A stretch of DNA of 64,000 nt, taken from the NCBI GenBank assembly GCA_034440615.1, contig JAOTOM010005147.1, positions 928,501-992,500 on the forward strand. Direction: 5' to 3'. Made by a program: the position numbers and the translations under genes. Under the pieces are notes generated by a model that saw only the letters and a list, made by a program, of their open reading frames with translations, searched no databases and was not told where the DNA came from. The DNA comes from Ashinkailepas kermadecensis (taxonomy: Eukaryota > Arthropoda > Thecostraca > Neolepadidae). The stretch's first letter is position 1, and each line of letters opens with the position of its first letter. This document shows, in pieces, positions 10,467-21,060 of this stretch.

Positions 10467-13400
10467 AATGGGAAAGATGTTGAGTGGAAAATTAAAGAAT
10501 TGCGTGAGATATGACTCATGAATTTTGGGTCCGTACAAAGTTGTTTTCTGATGTTTTTTTTCACCTCACTGGCATATTGTGGAATTCCTCAAAACCTTTT
10601 GGAGATCTAGAATGTGTAGGTGCAGCTATCAACAATCAATTATCCATAGATGTTGGCTGACGGGATCAATTATCCATAGGTGAATATGATTGATCACTTG
10701 TCAGGTGTATGTCAAAGCAATCCAATATCTATAGCTGAAGTGTGACATAATGCAACATCTATGGGGGTTGGGTAGACCACAACAATTGGTCATTTCCCAC
10801 CTAGTATTAAATAAAAAATTACCATGTAGCAAACATTAACCATTGGAGCTAGTCAAAATATTGATGGAGATAGACCAATTTTCAAGTTCAATATGCTAGA
10901 TCTTCCTACTTTCCTAGTTTGTGGGCCCCATCTGAAGTTCTGTCCATATTCTGGAAATGTTTTTTTTTAATGCTGTTGTCTGCCAGCACTGGTTGCTCAC
11001 ATGCCATTGATGTCTTTCATGGCCAGGCATAAAGTCATAAAGTCATAAAATGTTAAGGCTTAATAAGAGCCACAGGGGCCCATCTGGGTTAAGCCTATCT
11101 AGAAAAGGTACTAGAAATATACATACTCTCACCCCAATCAATCCCTTATCTCAAGTTCCCAGGGAGCTATATCCCAGCCTATCTATGAACATTCACTTGC
11201 TATTGCATAACACACTCAACAATTACAAACTCCTCCCATCATACCCATTGTGCTACCATAGACAATCTCATCAGTATCACATCCCGAAGGAAGGTGCTGA
11301 ATCCATTGCTAGGTACACCCTATATAAAGTTATAAAGCGTTTAGACTTAATAAGAGACCTAAAGGCCCATCCAGGCATCAGGGTGTGCCTATTATCTTAT
11401 GTATGCACATGCACCCACAAATCTGCTGTGTACATGTGACAATTTAAATAATTAATTATTTCCAATTTATTTGTTTGTAAAAATCTTACATAGGACACAT
11501 GAAGAGAGCACTCTTAATGGCTAAAACGGCCAAGGTCATTGCATTTCTGTGCTGTAGATTTGCATTTTAGGTTACCAGATTTCGATAAGTATGTTTGAAA
11601 ACCAAGTTTATTGATGTGATTAAGAGGAAGTGAATACTCGTATTTATTGCAAATGCTTGCTTTTCACTTGGTAAACTAAATAATACCAAAAGGGCTTTGA
11701 TGGGTGATATATAGTGATGTTAATGTAATATTTTCCAAAGAAACCTAACATAGCCTAGCCTAACCTCCCCTTTTTAAAGAAAAAGGAAATGTCTGATGAG
11801 TAAATTCTTAAATGTCACCATAGAAATTAACCTAGCCTAATCTAGACTCTGATCTACAGAAGCAAAACATGCCATTAACTTGCCTTGTGAATGATCTAAG
11901 CTGCAATAGTACAGCAAAATGTTGGTAGAGAAAATGTGGTATGTCATGTGAATATGATTGTAGGTAAATTTTCATCTTGTCTCGAAACATACCCAAAATG
12001 TTGGATGCTTCTCTGAAAATACCAAGATTGAGTGGGCAATACGAAGGTGCCAGAAATAATATGGTTCAAGGGGTGGAACGTTTCTGAAGAAAGAAAATCA
12101 TACAATCTGTATCCACAAATACTTGTTGGAAGATTTCACTGATGCAATAATTTGCTTTTGTAAATGTCCATCTTCTGAAAACCCTGATGAGTTACAAACC
12201 TTGGAATTGAATCTCCTTATTTTCAAATTCTGAACATCTACTCTTGTAAAATGTATAAATCAGCTTCTTTAGGGCTGGTGTTATGTGGTCATCTGTGCTG
12301 TTCACTATTTATAGGTGTTCCTTGGAGCAGGCAACAGTAGCCAATAAATAGTTTGTCAAGGCCATGAATAGCATTGGTATATGTATGCCTGTTTCTCAGA
12401 AAGTGTACATTCCATGCAAATTATGTATTAAAAAGACATGCTGCACTGTCAGTCATGGGGCGTTTGGAAACCAATGATGCCATTCATGGCCATGCCATTC
12501 TGTTTACAGTCTACCTGGAGTCAGTCAACAGTCAAGATAGTTTATCAATGATAGCCCAACCAGTGCAGCTGGAATCCAGCTCCTAGATTACAACATACCA
12601 GATCATCCTCTAACTTCCATCACATGTAACACGATACAGTAATGCTGTGCCAGCCCGTCATAGTGAAATCTAAGTTGGCAAATATTAAAACATGGTAACA
12701 TTAATGTGCATATTTTCCTGCCAAAGAACACCTCCAAACATATGTGGATGTTTTTTTACAATCATTTCTTGGGGACATTGGTAAAGTTGCTCAATGAGAC
12801 ACTTTTTTGTTATAATTTAACTAAATATCATATGTGTACTTTCTAACTCTCAGTTGTTTTTACCACAACTTGTTTTTTGCGTGTGATTAACTATCCATTT
12901 GGCTTTATATGTGAACCTGATTAGTACATGCACTCAACTATCTGATGACATCCTAATTAACTCATGCATTTTACTGCAGTGCCATCTGCATTTTACATGA
13001 GATGAGTGCCATACCTGCACTTCGGTTTTATGGAAGGTCTCACTCTTTAGGTTTTGATCTTCAAGGCTCTTCGTTTCCCCGTTTTAGAAAAACGTACACG
13101 CATTTTACCCATTAAGATTCCGAACATAGACCCGTGGCTGTATGAGGGGCAGACTATTGAGAACCTTTTCAAATACAGCACACTGTATGATCCCAAGTGG
13201 AAGGAGAGATGTGCGAGTGCCACTGGAGATAGGAATGTGGTAGAGGACAGCTCACTGTATGTGAGGAAGTGACGTGCCGATACCAATTTTACGAAGGAGT
13301 CTGAGGGACAATATGCCCAGGTTCAGTGACACCATGGGATCGAGCTGGTTGTGAAGATTGTGTTTGGGAGGCGTGTCAGCGAAGCATTTCGGGAGATGAA

Positions 13401-13860
13401 CTGCTACTGAAGCAATCAGCAAGCGGTAGTTCGATTGCTGTTGCTGGCCCGGCAGTAACAACTGCTTCCTATCCTGCAGCAACATTGCATCCGGCCTCGC
13501 AGCAAGAGCGGACGCTGGTGCCAGAGCAAAAGCTGTTGGCGGGCCGCAGTAACAGAAACTGCAGCGGCGAGCCGCGCTGTCATGTAGGTGTGTATGTATG
13601 AGGTGATTTTTAAATCGTGGTGATTTATTTTGAGTAAGACATTTGTATTCAATGTTGCTGCTCCGCTTGGCTTTGATGCTCTAAAGGTTGATGAAAGCTT
13701 TGTGAACCACGGATGTCACCGACAGCTGACCTTCAATGACAACCAATTGGAGGCGTTGCGAGTGAAGCTGACTTTTGTGAAACTTTTGTCTCTAGAGATA
13801 GTCATTCAAAAGCTCGCATAACTGTAAAAGAAAGGCAGCTTTCACCAGACAATGATCGCA
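10467..13860. other. AT-rich intron sequence with degenerate telomere-like motifs
   Basis: No gene was recognised. A degenerate direct repeat (TTAATAAGAG with flanks) occurs near 11040-11100 and 11325-11390. Scattered CCTAACCT-like motifs lie near 11745-11770. Open frames at 13054-13272 and 13630-13821 (+) have balanced composition but match nothing I know; they could be decayed element fragments. Confidence 0.4.
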
Positions 13861-13909
13861 GCCTTACCTTACCGACAGCTGCCGGGAGTGTCGCCGCCCC
13901 AGCGGCAGA

Positions 13910-14430
13910 ACCTGCCGCTGACCCCGCAGCAAGACCTGCCGCCGACCTCGCAACAAGGACTGCTGCCGCCTGCCCCGCAGCATAGCTTGCTGCCGGCCCC
14001 GCAGCAAGACCTGCCGCCGGCCCCGCAGCTACTGTCGCTGGTCCCGCAGCAAGACCTGCAGCCGGCCCCTCAGCAAGGCTTACCTCTGGCCCCTCAGCAG
14101 AACCTGCCACCGGCCTTACAGTGAGGAATACTGCCGCTGGTTTCGCAGCACCCGCACCTAGACCTGCTGTTGACTCCGCAGCAGCACCTGCCACCGATCT
14201 CTCAGCAGCACCTGCCGCCGGTCCAGCAAAAATATCTACAGCCACTGGCTCCGCAGCAAGATCTGTCGCCAGCACTGCAACAAGGACTGCTGCCGTCGGC
14301 CCCGCAGCAAGATTCGCCGTCCGCCCCGCAGCAAGATTCGCCGCCAGCCCCGCAGCAAGACTCGCCGCCGGCCCCGCAACAAGATTTGCCGCCGGCCCCG
14401 CAGCAAAACCTATCGCTGACCACGCAGCAA
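13910..14430. repeat. GC-rich minisatellite, about 24-bp unit
   Basis: This is a tandem array around CCGCAGCAAGACCTGCCGCC with a unit length near 24 bp. Because the period is a multiple of three and lacks stops, several frames on both strands stay open (for example APQQDLPP repeats on + and Gly/Cys- or Ala-rich strings elsewhere). This is the behaviour of a minisatellite rather than of a gene. No start, splice or domain evidence favours one frame. Confidence 0.8.
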
Positions 14431-15277
14431 AGTCTGGTGTGTTGTGGAGTGGATTGTTGGTGGGTCGTGGGTCGTTGTGGAGTGACTATGCGCACGACCA
14501 GGGAACAGTGCTCACCACAGTGGTGATCACAGCGAAGCGCGACGTGACGCTATTTACGCATTTGTACGTTTCTTCCACGTTGTGCGTTTCCGGTGGTGGT
14601 TATGGTGGTTATTGGTTTTACGACGCGTCGACCGTTGAGTCATATAGTGTCGCCAATCTCTCACGCCGATTGGTCGTGGGCGCATAGTAGCGACAGGTGA
14701 GATTCGAACCCGCTCGTTGTGCGTTTCCGATTTCATCGTGTCGCATCTATAGTGTAATGTATAATCAATGATATGTGCATGACGCTACATCAATACATAC
14801 CGAGATGTACGGCGTAAGTTATTTTCTTCGTGCAAAATGATGCATGGCGCCCTAGATGAGCGATCTTGCATCACCCAAGATCATTAACATAGGTTCGGAA
14901 AGAAACCGGTAGTTCCAATTGTGCAGACTACACAGGCCCGTATATATGCTGCTTAAAGTGTCTAATATATCAATATTGAGTTTGCAGTTGATTGTAATGG
15001 ACGATAACGGATCTAAGCAATTTCTCCATTGGTTATGCAATTCAATTATGGTGCGAATAAGCACCAAAGTGCAGAACATTTAAACATGCATAAATAGTAC
15101 CAATAAAGGTCATCAGAGGCGCTGCCATCGATGCCCGCACAAGTTACCTATCGAGTCCTGGGCCACAGTGGTCAATGCTAAATCTCATGTAAGAAAATAA
15201 GTTCTGGACCACAGTCGGTAGATGTTCACCCTCATGTCAGAAGAGACGTCATGGGCTACAGTCGGTTAATTTTAACC

Positions 15278-16276
15278 CTCGCCCCTGTCTGGCATTTTGC
15301 CACCTTCGACAGTGTAGGGCTGCGACCCCTTGGTGCTTCCGAACGAAATGTGCTAGGAACGAAACACAAATAACGGACGTGAGGGGTGGGACGATATCTA
15401 ATGATTAACCCCCGTTTATTGTACATGGGGTTGATGGATGGCTTCCAGGTCAGGATAAAGCTGCAATTGTGGAAAAAATTGGCACTGTTCACATTTTAAT
15501 TGCGAACTCGTCCTGCACTGCGACACATATTAACCTTTAGTCATTATCATGGTGTTCATCGGTGCTTTACGAACGTCATGACATACATCGAGCTCCATTT
15601 AAAGCACAGGTCATGGATCAGGTCATGCCAAGGGTCGACCCCGCATTTGACAAATTGATAGAATGTTGGCTAAAACCACCGATTCTACCCAGCATAGGGT
15701 AAAATGGATGGTGGAATCGCATTCAGGAACTAAACGAACGCTAGATACTCTGTCAAGCAAAAAAGGTCATCCGAGGTCAACGTGAGTCAGTGACCTTGAA
15801 ATGACACAGGGACAATGTCGGAATATGATTTCAGTCATCTATTACCTAAGCCGCACAAGATGTATTGCTTTAGGTCCTGATGTCACTATTACCTAAGCCG
15901 CACAAGATGTATTGCTTTAGGTCCTGATGTTATCTATTACCTAAGCCGCACAAGATGTATTGCTTGAGGTCCTGATGTCACTATTACCTAAGCCGCACAA
16001 GATGTATTGTTTTAGGTCCTATGTCATGTCAAGGTGCGATAGTCCACAACTTTGGCCAAAATGGTCGGAGGTGTTTCCGTTTATGACATCTAAGCTCCAT
16101 GGCCTGACATGATCCAACAAAAATAAACTTCCATAAGCTCTAGACACGACGCCCCACAGGGTACGGAACATTTCACTGGGTTGCGTCGGGCGATTCGGAA
16201 GCTATCCACGTAAAAACCCTAGGGTTGGGGATGCATCATCCTCCCACCCCCTCTCTGCACGGGCGACAGGTGAGGG
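15278..16276. mobile_element. piggyBac-like MITE (TTAA-flanked), degenerate right end
   Basis: The left end TTAA/CCCTCGCCCCTGTC, followed by a GGCATTTTGCCACCTTCG block, closely matches one end of the clearer element at 30287-31135. The proposed right end is ACAGGTGAGGG/TTAG, with the target TTAA decayed by one base. No transposase frame is present. The element carries the internal 47-bp tandem repeats. The right boundary is the less certain one. Confidence 0.55.
15841..16030. repeat. Four tandem 47-48-bp repeats with internal dyad
   Basis: Four nearly identical units begin ATTACCTAAGCCGCACAAGA. Within each unit ACCTAA is followed about 20 bp later by TTAGGT, so every unit can form a short hairpin. 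Confidence 0.9.
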
Positions 16277-16483
16277 TTAGCATCTTGTGAACGACTACAT
16301 GGACATTGTTAGCTTCTACACAAAACAATGTACTGATTTAATAATTGGGAACTGTTGAGCGGTACGTGGTGTGAAATTGACGAGGAAAGGCAGCCGATAC
16401 AGGATTGGCGCTCATGAGCAAGCGAGGCGATTTCATGGCACTCGTGTAGCGGACGCTAGGACTGCCTACTCCCTGCACGATAG

Positions 16484-16777
16484 CAGTCACCTGGTACTCC
16501 CGGTACGATGACAGTCACCTGGTACTCCCGGTACGATGGGAGTCACCTGGTACTCCCTACACGATGCCAGTCAACGGATACTTCTGCACGATGACAGTCA
16601 CCTGCTACTCCCGGTACAATGGCAGTCACTTGGTACTTACGATAGATAGCTTGCTGATTGGCACTCACCTGATAACTACGATAGATAGTCTGCTGAGTGG
16701 CACTCACCTGATACCAACGGTAGTCAACAAGGTGGCACTCACCTGGTGGCAATGGCAGTCAACAATGTGACACTCAC
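16484..16777 (-). repeat. Degenerate minisatellite built from copies of a 5' splice donor
   Basis: Read on the minus strand, the array directly after SLC23-like exon a contains four CAG/GTGAGT and four CAG/GTGACT sites spaced about 28-39 bp apart, plus weaker variants. The first is the real exon a donor at 16780-16772. The others follow within 300 bp of intron. Unit length is irregular. Confidence 0.75.
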
Positions 16778-16935
16778 CTGATGCCAATGACAGTCTGCAG
16801 GAAAGTTGTGATGCCAGATACGAAGAGGGAGGCACCCACAACATAGCCCCGCGTCGGGTCATCGTCCGCCATGCAGACCATCGAGGTCACCAGCAGCGGC
16901 ATGCCCACGGCGCTGCTCAGCATCACCAGGAATTG
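16778..16935 (-). CDS. SLC23-type transporter, exon a (near N-terminus)
   Basis: This 158-nt exon encodes QFLVMLSSAVGMPLLVTSMV, CMADDDPTRGYVVGASLFVS and GITTFLQTVIGI plus two bases of an Arg codon. This is the first membrane segment region of SLC23 nucleobase/ascorbate transporters: QxxL with V-x-x-P-x-L-V, then a short acidic loop, then F-V-x-G-I-x-T-x-[IL]-Q-[TS]-x-[IV]-G-I-R. The acceptor is GTTTCAG ending at 16936; the donor CAG/GTGAGT is canonical. The phase (two bases of Arg) matches exon b. The preceding exon, expected to end in a DVPPW-like motif, was not found to the right, so the 5' end of the gene is unplaced and may lie beyond later insertions or outside the window. Confidence 0.88.
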
Positions 16936-17987
16936 CTGAAACGTTCGCTCTTTTCAATCGACCTCGCTGACCGTGACGGTGCTGTGGAAAGCACAGGTTC
17001 GAACACTTCATACGTTCACACCAGGTATATCTCGCGGCACCCGACCTAACCCGATCCAGCATTTGAACCGGGCGCCAGCAGCCCTGTGCGTCCGGCGCCC
17101 GGTCGCCGGCCCGCTTGCTCTTGCTCTTGTTCACCGTATTCAACTGCGGTCTGGCGACCATCATCACCATCCGGATGCGACGCAGCAAGTTCTGACTCGC
17201 ACACCACGTGCCACTGATATACCATAACCTGACAGAAAGAGTCACGCGCTTTCGTTATCTTTGCTCAGGCGCACTGACCCAAAACGATTGAGAAAACAAG
17301 ACTTGATAATCTTTCAGAAGAACTCTTTGTTCAACACAACATAAGTCATCCCAACCTGCAATTTATTATAGGTCATTAATCTGTCAACAAAGTTCCTCCG
17401 CGCCATCGTCATCCAGTATGGAGACGGGTGTTAAACATACCCCTGGCAGCTGTTCCCTTGAAGTCAGAGCCGGAGGCTCGACACCAACAGACATGCATCT
17501 CCGGACAGCTGGCTCCAGGATTGAACCGCACCGCACCGCGCTCGACACAGCACTCCGACCATCGCGCTTCAGTCGTCTTCCCACAACCTGGTGGCTGCCC
17601 TGTGCACCTGATCTAGGCGGGGTCACGCGGTGCTAACGACCGAGAACCGGGTGAGAACGACCGAGAACGACTTGTGTTATTGCTTCTGCGTGTTCCGCCT
17701 GTGTGTTTGGGATTTTCAGGCGCCTCTGCTGCCTCGGCTATATCGCGCCGTTCTATCTGTCTGCGGAACACCAACGAGATGCTTCCATGCATGATGACAC
17801 GGCTTTGAATCTCTGTCGACTATCGGATGGGCCCCAGACGGCGTGTCCGTTCTTCGTCATATTCTGCTATCTCTACGGCACTTCGGAGCAGCTGGCGTGT
17901 CAGGAGGTCAGCACTCGTGAGAACAACAATATATCGGTGATTGTATCGGTAGGTCTACCTATAGATTGCTAATCTGCTACAGTAAAC
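16936..17987. other. GC-richer sequence upstream of SLC23 exon a, no gene assigned
   Basis: Several short frames (for example 17384-17626 on minus, 17703-17972 on +) are open, but none matches the expected transporter N-terminus or any family I recognise. It could contain an unrecognised 5' exon or UTR. Confidence 0.35.
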
Positions 17988-18801
17988 CAGTGGCGTGGCC
18001 AAGGAGGGGTCGAATGGGCCAGTCGCCCCCACCCCCAACCACCACCTGGAGGATTGGTGGGGTCCCTCAAGACACGGCCTTGAGAGGCCTGCGAACCCTC
18101 AAGGCGTCGGTGCAGGGGCCCGCAAGGGCCCACTGGGCCCACGGCAAGGGTATCTGAACCAAGGAAAGGGGCACCGGCTGACAAAAATGGCCCCGGACCG
18201 ATGAAGAGGGCCCCGAGTCAACGGAGAGTGCCTTCTGGAAGATGTTGAGGGTCCTGGATGAGGGCTAACGAGAAGGGCTTCTGGATCGACGGAGGGGCCC
18301 CGGATCGTTGGAAGGGCCCCGGGATGACGGAAAGGGTCCAGAGCCAATATAAAGAGATCCTTGGCTGATGGTGAGACCCAAGCCGAAGAAGCGACCCCTG
18401 ACCTGATGGACAGGGCCAAAGCGTTTGAAAAGGGATTTGCAAAAAGATTTGCCTGAAAAGCCCCTGAATCGTCAAAGGGGTCCAGAGACGACGGGGGGGC
18501 TCTAGTTGCCGGAGAGGACCTCGGGCCGTCAGAAAGTACCCTTGGGCCGACGGATGGGCCCAAACCGCACAAAGGCCCGTGGCCTGAGGGAGGGGATCCA
18601 AGCTTTTGAAAGAGGGCTTCCGGCCCGACCGAGTGGGCCCTGGATCGCTAAGGAGGGCCCCTGCCCCGACGGAGATGACCACTAGCCATTGGAGCGCCCG
18701 GCCGTCGGAGAGGGCCCAGAGCCGGTTTGAAGGGCTTCTGGGTCGATGAGGGCCGAAACCGAACTCTCTATCACCCTTGCGTGATGGAGAAGGGCCAAAC
18801 T
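17988..18801 (+). repeat. hAT-MITE-like tip followed by degenerate GGGCCCCGG-rich repeats
   Basis: The sequence starts CAGTGGCGTGGCCAAGGAGG, which resembles the tip of the hAT MITE at 31792 (CAGTGGCGCAACCAGG). It continues as a degenerate array of roughly 30-bp GGGCCC-rich units, also reminiscent of that MITE's interior. No matching right terminus or duplication was found, so this is at best a one-ended or decayed copy. Confidence 0.4.
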
Positions 18802-18974
18802 TCTAAAAGATGGGACATCGGCCGGACTGAGAGTGTGATGAGCCCCGAAAGAGTGTCACCTGGGCCGACGTCCAAACGTCTAAACGTCTAAACGTCCAAA
18901 CGTCTAAAAGATGGGACACCGGCCGGATTGAGAGTGTGATGAGCCCCGAAAGAGTGTCACCTGGGCCGACGTCC
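18802..18974. repeat. Direct duplication, 72 bp twice, with CTAAACGT spacer
   Basis: Copies at 18802-18873 and 18903-18974 differ at only a few sites and are separated by a short run of (CTAAACGT)-like repeats. Confidence 0.9.
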
Positions 18975-19323
18975 GACGAGGCTCACCAGACGACCAAATG
19001 GAATGGCCATGCCAGATGTCCATGTCAGGATGGAAAGAGGTGCAGCCTCGGTCGGAATGGGTCCATAACAAATTTGAACTAATTTGGCGCGGACGCATCC
19101 ATTGACACATGCTGAGTCTGAAATGAATCGCATTGGATCATGAGCCATCTACATTGGTGTAATAAAATAAAGCAACATAATTATACAATGCAATGCAATA
19201 CAATATTGTGTTGCAGTACAGTATCTTAACGCAATGCAATGTAATTGATCTACAGATATGCAGATCATTCCATGCCTGTGTCAGAATCCCAGTTCAGACT
19301 GATGATCTGTCACTGCGATAATA

Positions 19324-19689
19324 TTAATCAACCCAATCTGTATCAGCGCGCACACTACCACGTCTCATTTCACCCAATTCAACCATTAACACACGACCCG
19401 CATCGGTAAGCAGTTCATGACCTATTTCGGTGATGTGGGTCACTGGTGCGAACTTGTAGTACCCTTGTGTTCCTTTCACCATGATGGCTTTCGAGAAGCG
19501 CTCGGTGAGGTAGATCGTGACGTCCATTTCCTTCTGCTTTGATACAAATATGAACATGATGCAGTTGGGTAGCTTGTGCGATAGATACTCAAACATGTCC
19601 TCCGCCGTCAGTATCTGGTTGTTAAGCGGGCTCTGGAGCCGCGGCACGCTTAGCTTCGCCCCCGATGCCATCGCAAGCGCCCTTGCCAT
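19324..19689 (-). CDS. Unrecognised open frame, about 121 aa, possible exon
   Basis: The frame from an ATG at 19689 to a TAA at 19324 has a mixed, protein-like composition, with segments such as AEDMFEYLSHKLPNCIMFIF and THITEIGHELLTDAGRVLMV. It is not driven by a repeat, unlike most open frames here. I do not recognise a family, signal peptide or membrane span. The open frame extends 12 codons further upstream into A/T homopolymer-rich sequence of doubtful quality, so a missing 5' part is possible. It could be a host exon, a gene fragment carried by a mobile element, or chance. Confidence 0.35.
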   Translation of the reverse strand: MARALAMASGAKLSVPRLQSPLNNQILTAEDMFEYLSHKLPNCIMFIFVSKQKEMDVTIYLTERFSKAIMVKGTQGYYKFAPVTHITEIGHELLTDAGRVLMVELGEMRRGSVRADTDWVD

Positions 19690-19727
19690 GAAATGTGACA
19701 AAAAAATATCTAAAAGAACCCCCAAAA

Positions 19728-20000
19728 AATTTTATAATGAAAAAAAAAAAAAAAAAATAATTTTTTTTTAAAAACCCCCCCCTGTGAAATAAATATTTTT
19801 AAAGGTGTTTAAACTGCGGCCCGAATTTCTGGGTTCAAGCCGTTGCAGGAACACATGCACCTTGTCTGTGTAGTGCTTTGTGCCGTCAGAGAAACAACAG
19901 AAGCCCCCCTCAAAAAAAACCCCCCCCCCCCAAAAAAAAAAAAACAAACCACGGCACCACACAAAGAAAAAAAACCAAAAAAAAACCCTGAACCCCCAAC

Positions 20001-20043
<43 letters not shown>

Positions 20044-20190
20044 AACCCCCCCCCCCCCAAACCAATAACCTATGGGAAGGGGAAAGCGGGCCTTTTTATA
20101 AAAAAAAAAAATTTATTTTTTTCCTTCTTTCTTTTCCTTCCTTCCCTACAGGAAAACGAAGCCACCCTTTCCTATTCCCAAATAAAAAAA
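19728..20190. other. Homopolymer-rich A/C tract of doubtful quality
   Basis: Runs of A, C and T of 8-45 bases alternate here with little other sequence, immediately before the 5' end of retroelement 1. Such alternation of poly-A and poly-C is unusual in genomic DNA and may be a consensus or assembly artefact. The Lys/Pro frames across it are not genes. Confidence 0.7.
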
Positions 20191-20736
20191 AAAAATAAAA
20201 TCTGCTTCGCTTATCGCACGCACGTCTACTCACCACTGCAGCAAGCTGACGCCGATACGCCGACACTACAGAGATTGTTGCCGGCACGACGCCAGAGGCT
20301 GCCGCGGGATCAAGACGCCGCGGACGCTACCAAGCAGCCTTGGACTAGGAGCCACGAGCCACCAGCCACCAGCTTGTCACCACACACACACAAAGCACCA
20401 GCCAACAGCCAACATACACACAGACAAGCACACCAAACCACACCTCACTGCGCCACTGATCTCCCCCCCCCTCACTCCAAGCATACAGTACTACCAACCT
20501 ATTTCCCCTGAACGTCAACTCTATCCAAACCCCTCAAACCTTCAACCGCCCTCTCAAGCTCACCTGCTACATCTGCTGAACCGTCGACGTCTACGCTACC
20601 CTTCACGATCTTCAAGACCTACTTCACCTCTACTCACCCTCCCGTCAAGTCTACTCACCACTCTACTTCATCTACTCCAGTGCTCAGTGACAGTGCTTTT
20701 CTCTTCTCTGCCTCTACGACTACATCTACACTTCAG

Positions 20737-20816
20737 GTCAGTCCGGCGGTGCAGCCAGCCCTCCCGCCCCGGGCTCCCTCCACACCACCCCCTATTTTCC
20801 CTCTAGTGCCCTCCGC
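20737..20816 (+). other. Intron-like segment in the retroelement 1 leader
   Basis: A strong donor CAG/GTCAGT at 20736/20737 and a pyrimidine tract ending CCCTCTAG at 20816 bracket 80 nt in the 5' leader. The same pair brackets 71 nt (51081-51151) in retroelement 2. Splicing is inferred only. Confidence 0.35.
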
Positions 20817-21060
20817 ACGATCTTTATCTGATCTTTCTGACCGTGCTCTCTTCACGCACAGTTTCTGATTTCTTTGTGTTTTCTTGATCTTTATCTGCCC
20901 CTCTTTTACAATCTGTCGGGCTTCCTTCACGCCCCTCCGGACCCTCCGCCAAAAACTGTACTGTGATTGTCTGTACCACACACCTGCCACTGAACACCCT
21001 GTCTTCAACACCACAGATCACTCGAACGCAAACATCACCGCCAACTACATCACCACCAAC

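Noticed and set aside
14690..14735. tRNA B-box-like GGTTCGAATC on the minus strand
   Set aside because: No matching A-box, acceptor stem or cloverleaf could be found upstream; there is not enough for a tRNA or a tRNA-derived SINE.
15841..16030. Regularly spaced 47-bp repeats as a possible CRISPR array
   Set aside because: The units are contiguous with no unique spacers, in a eukaryotic intron within a MITE.
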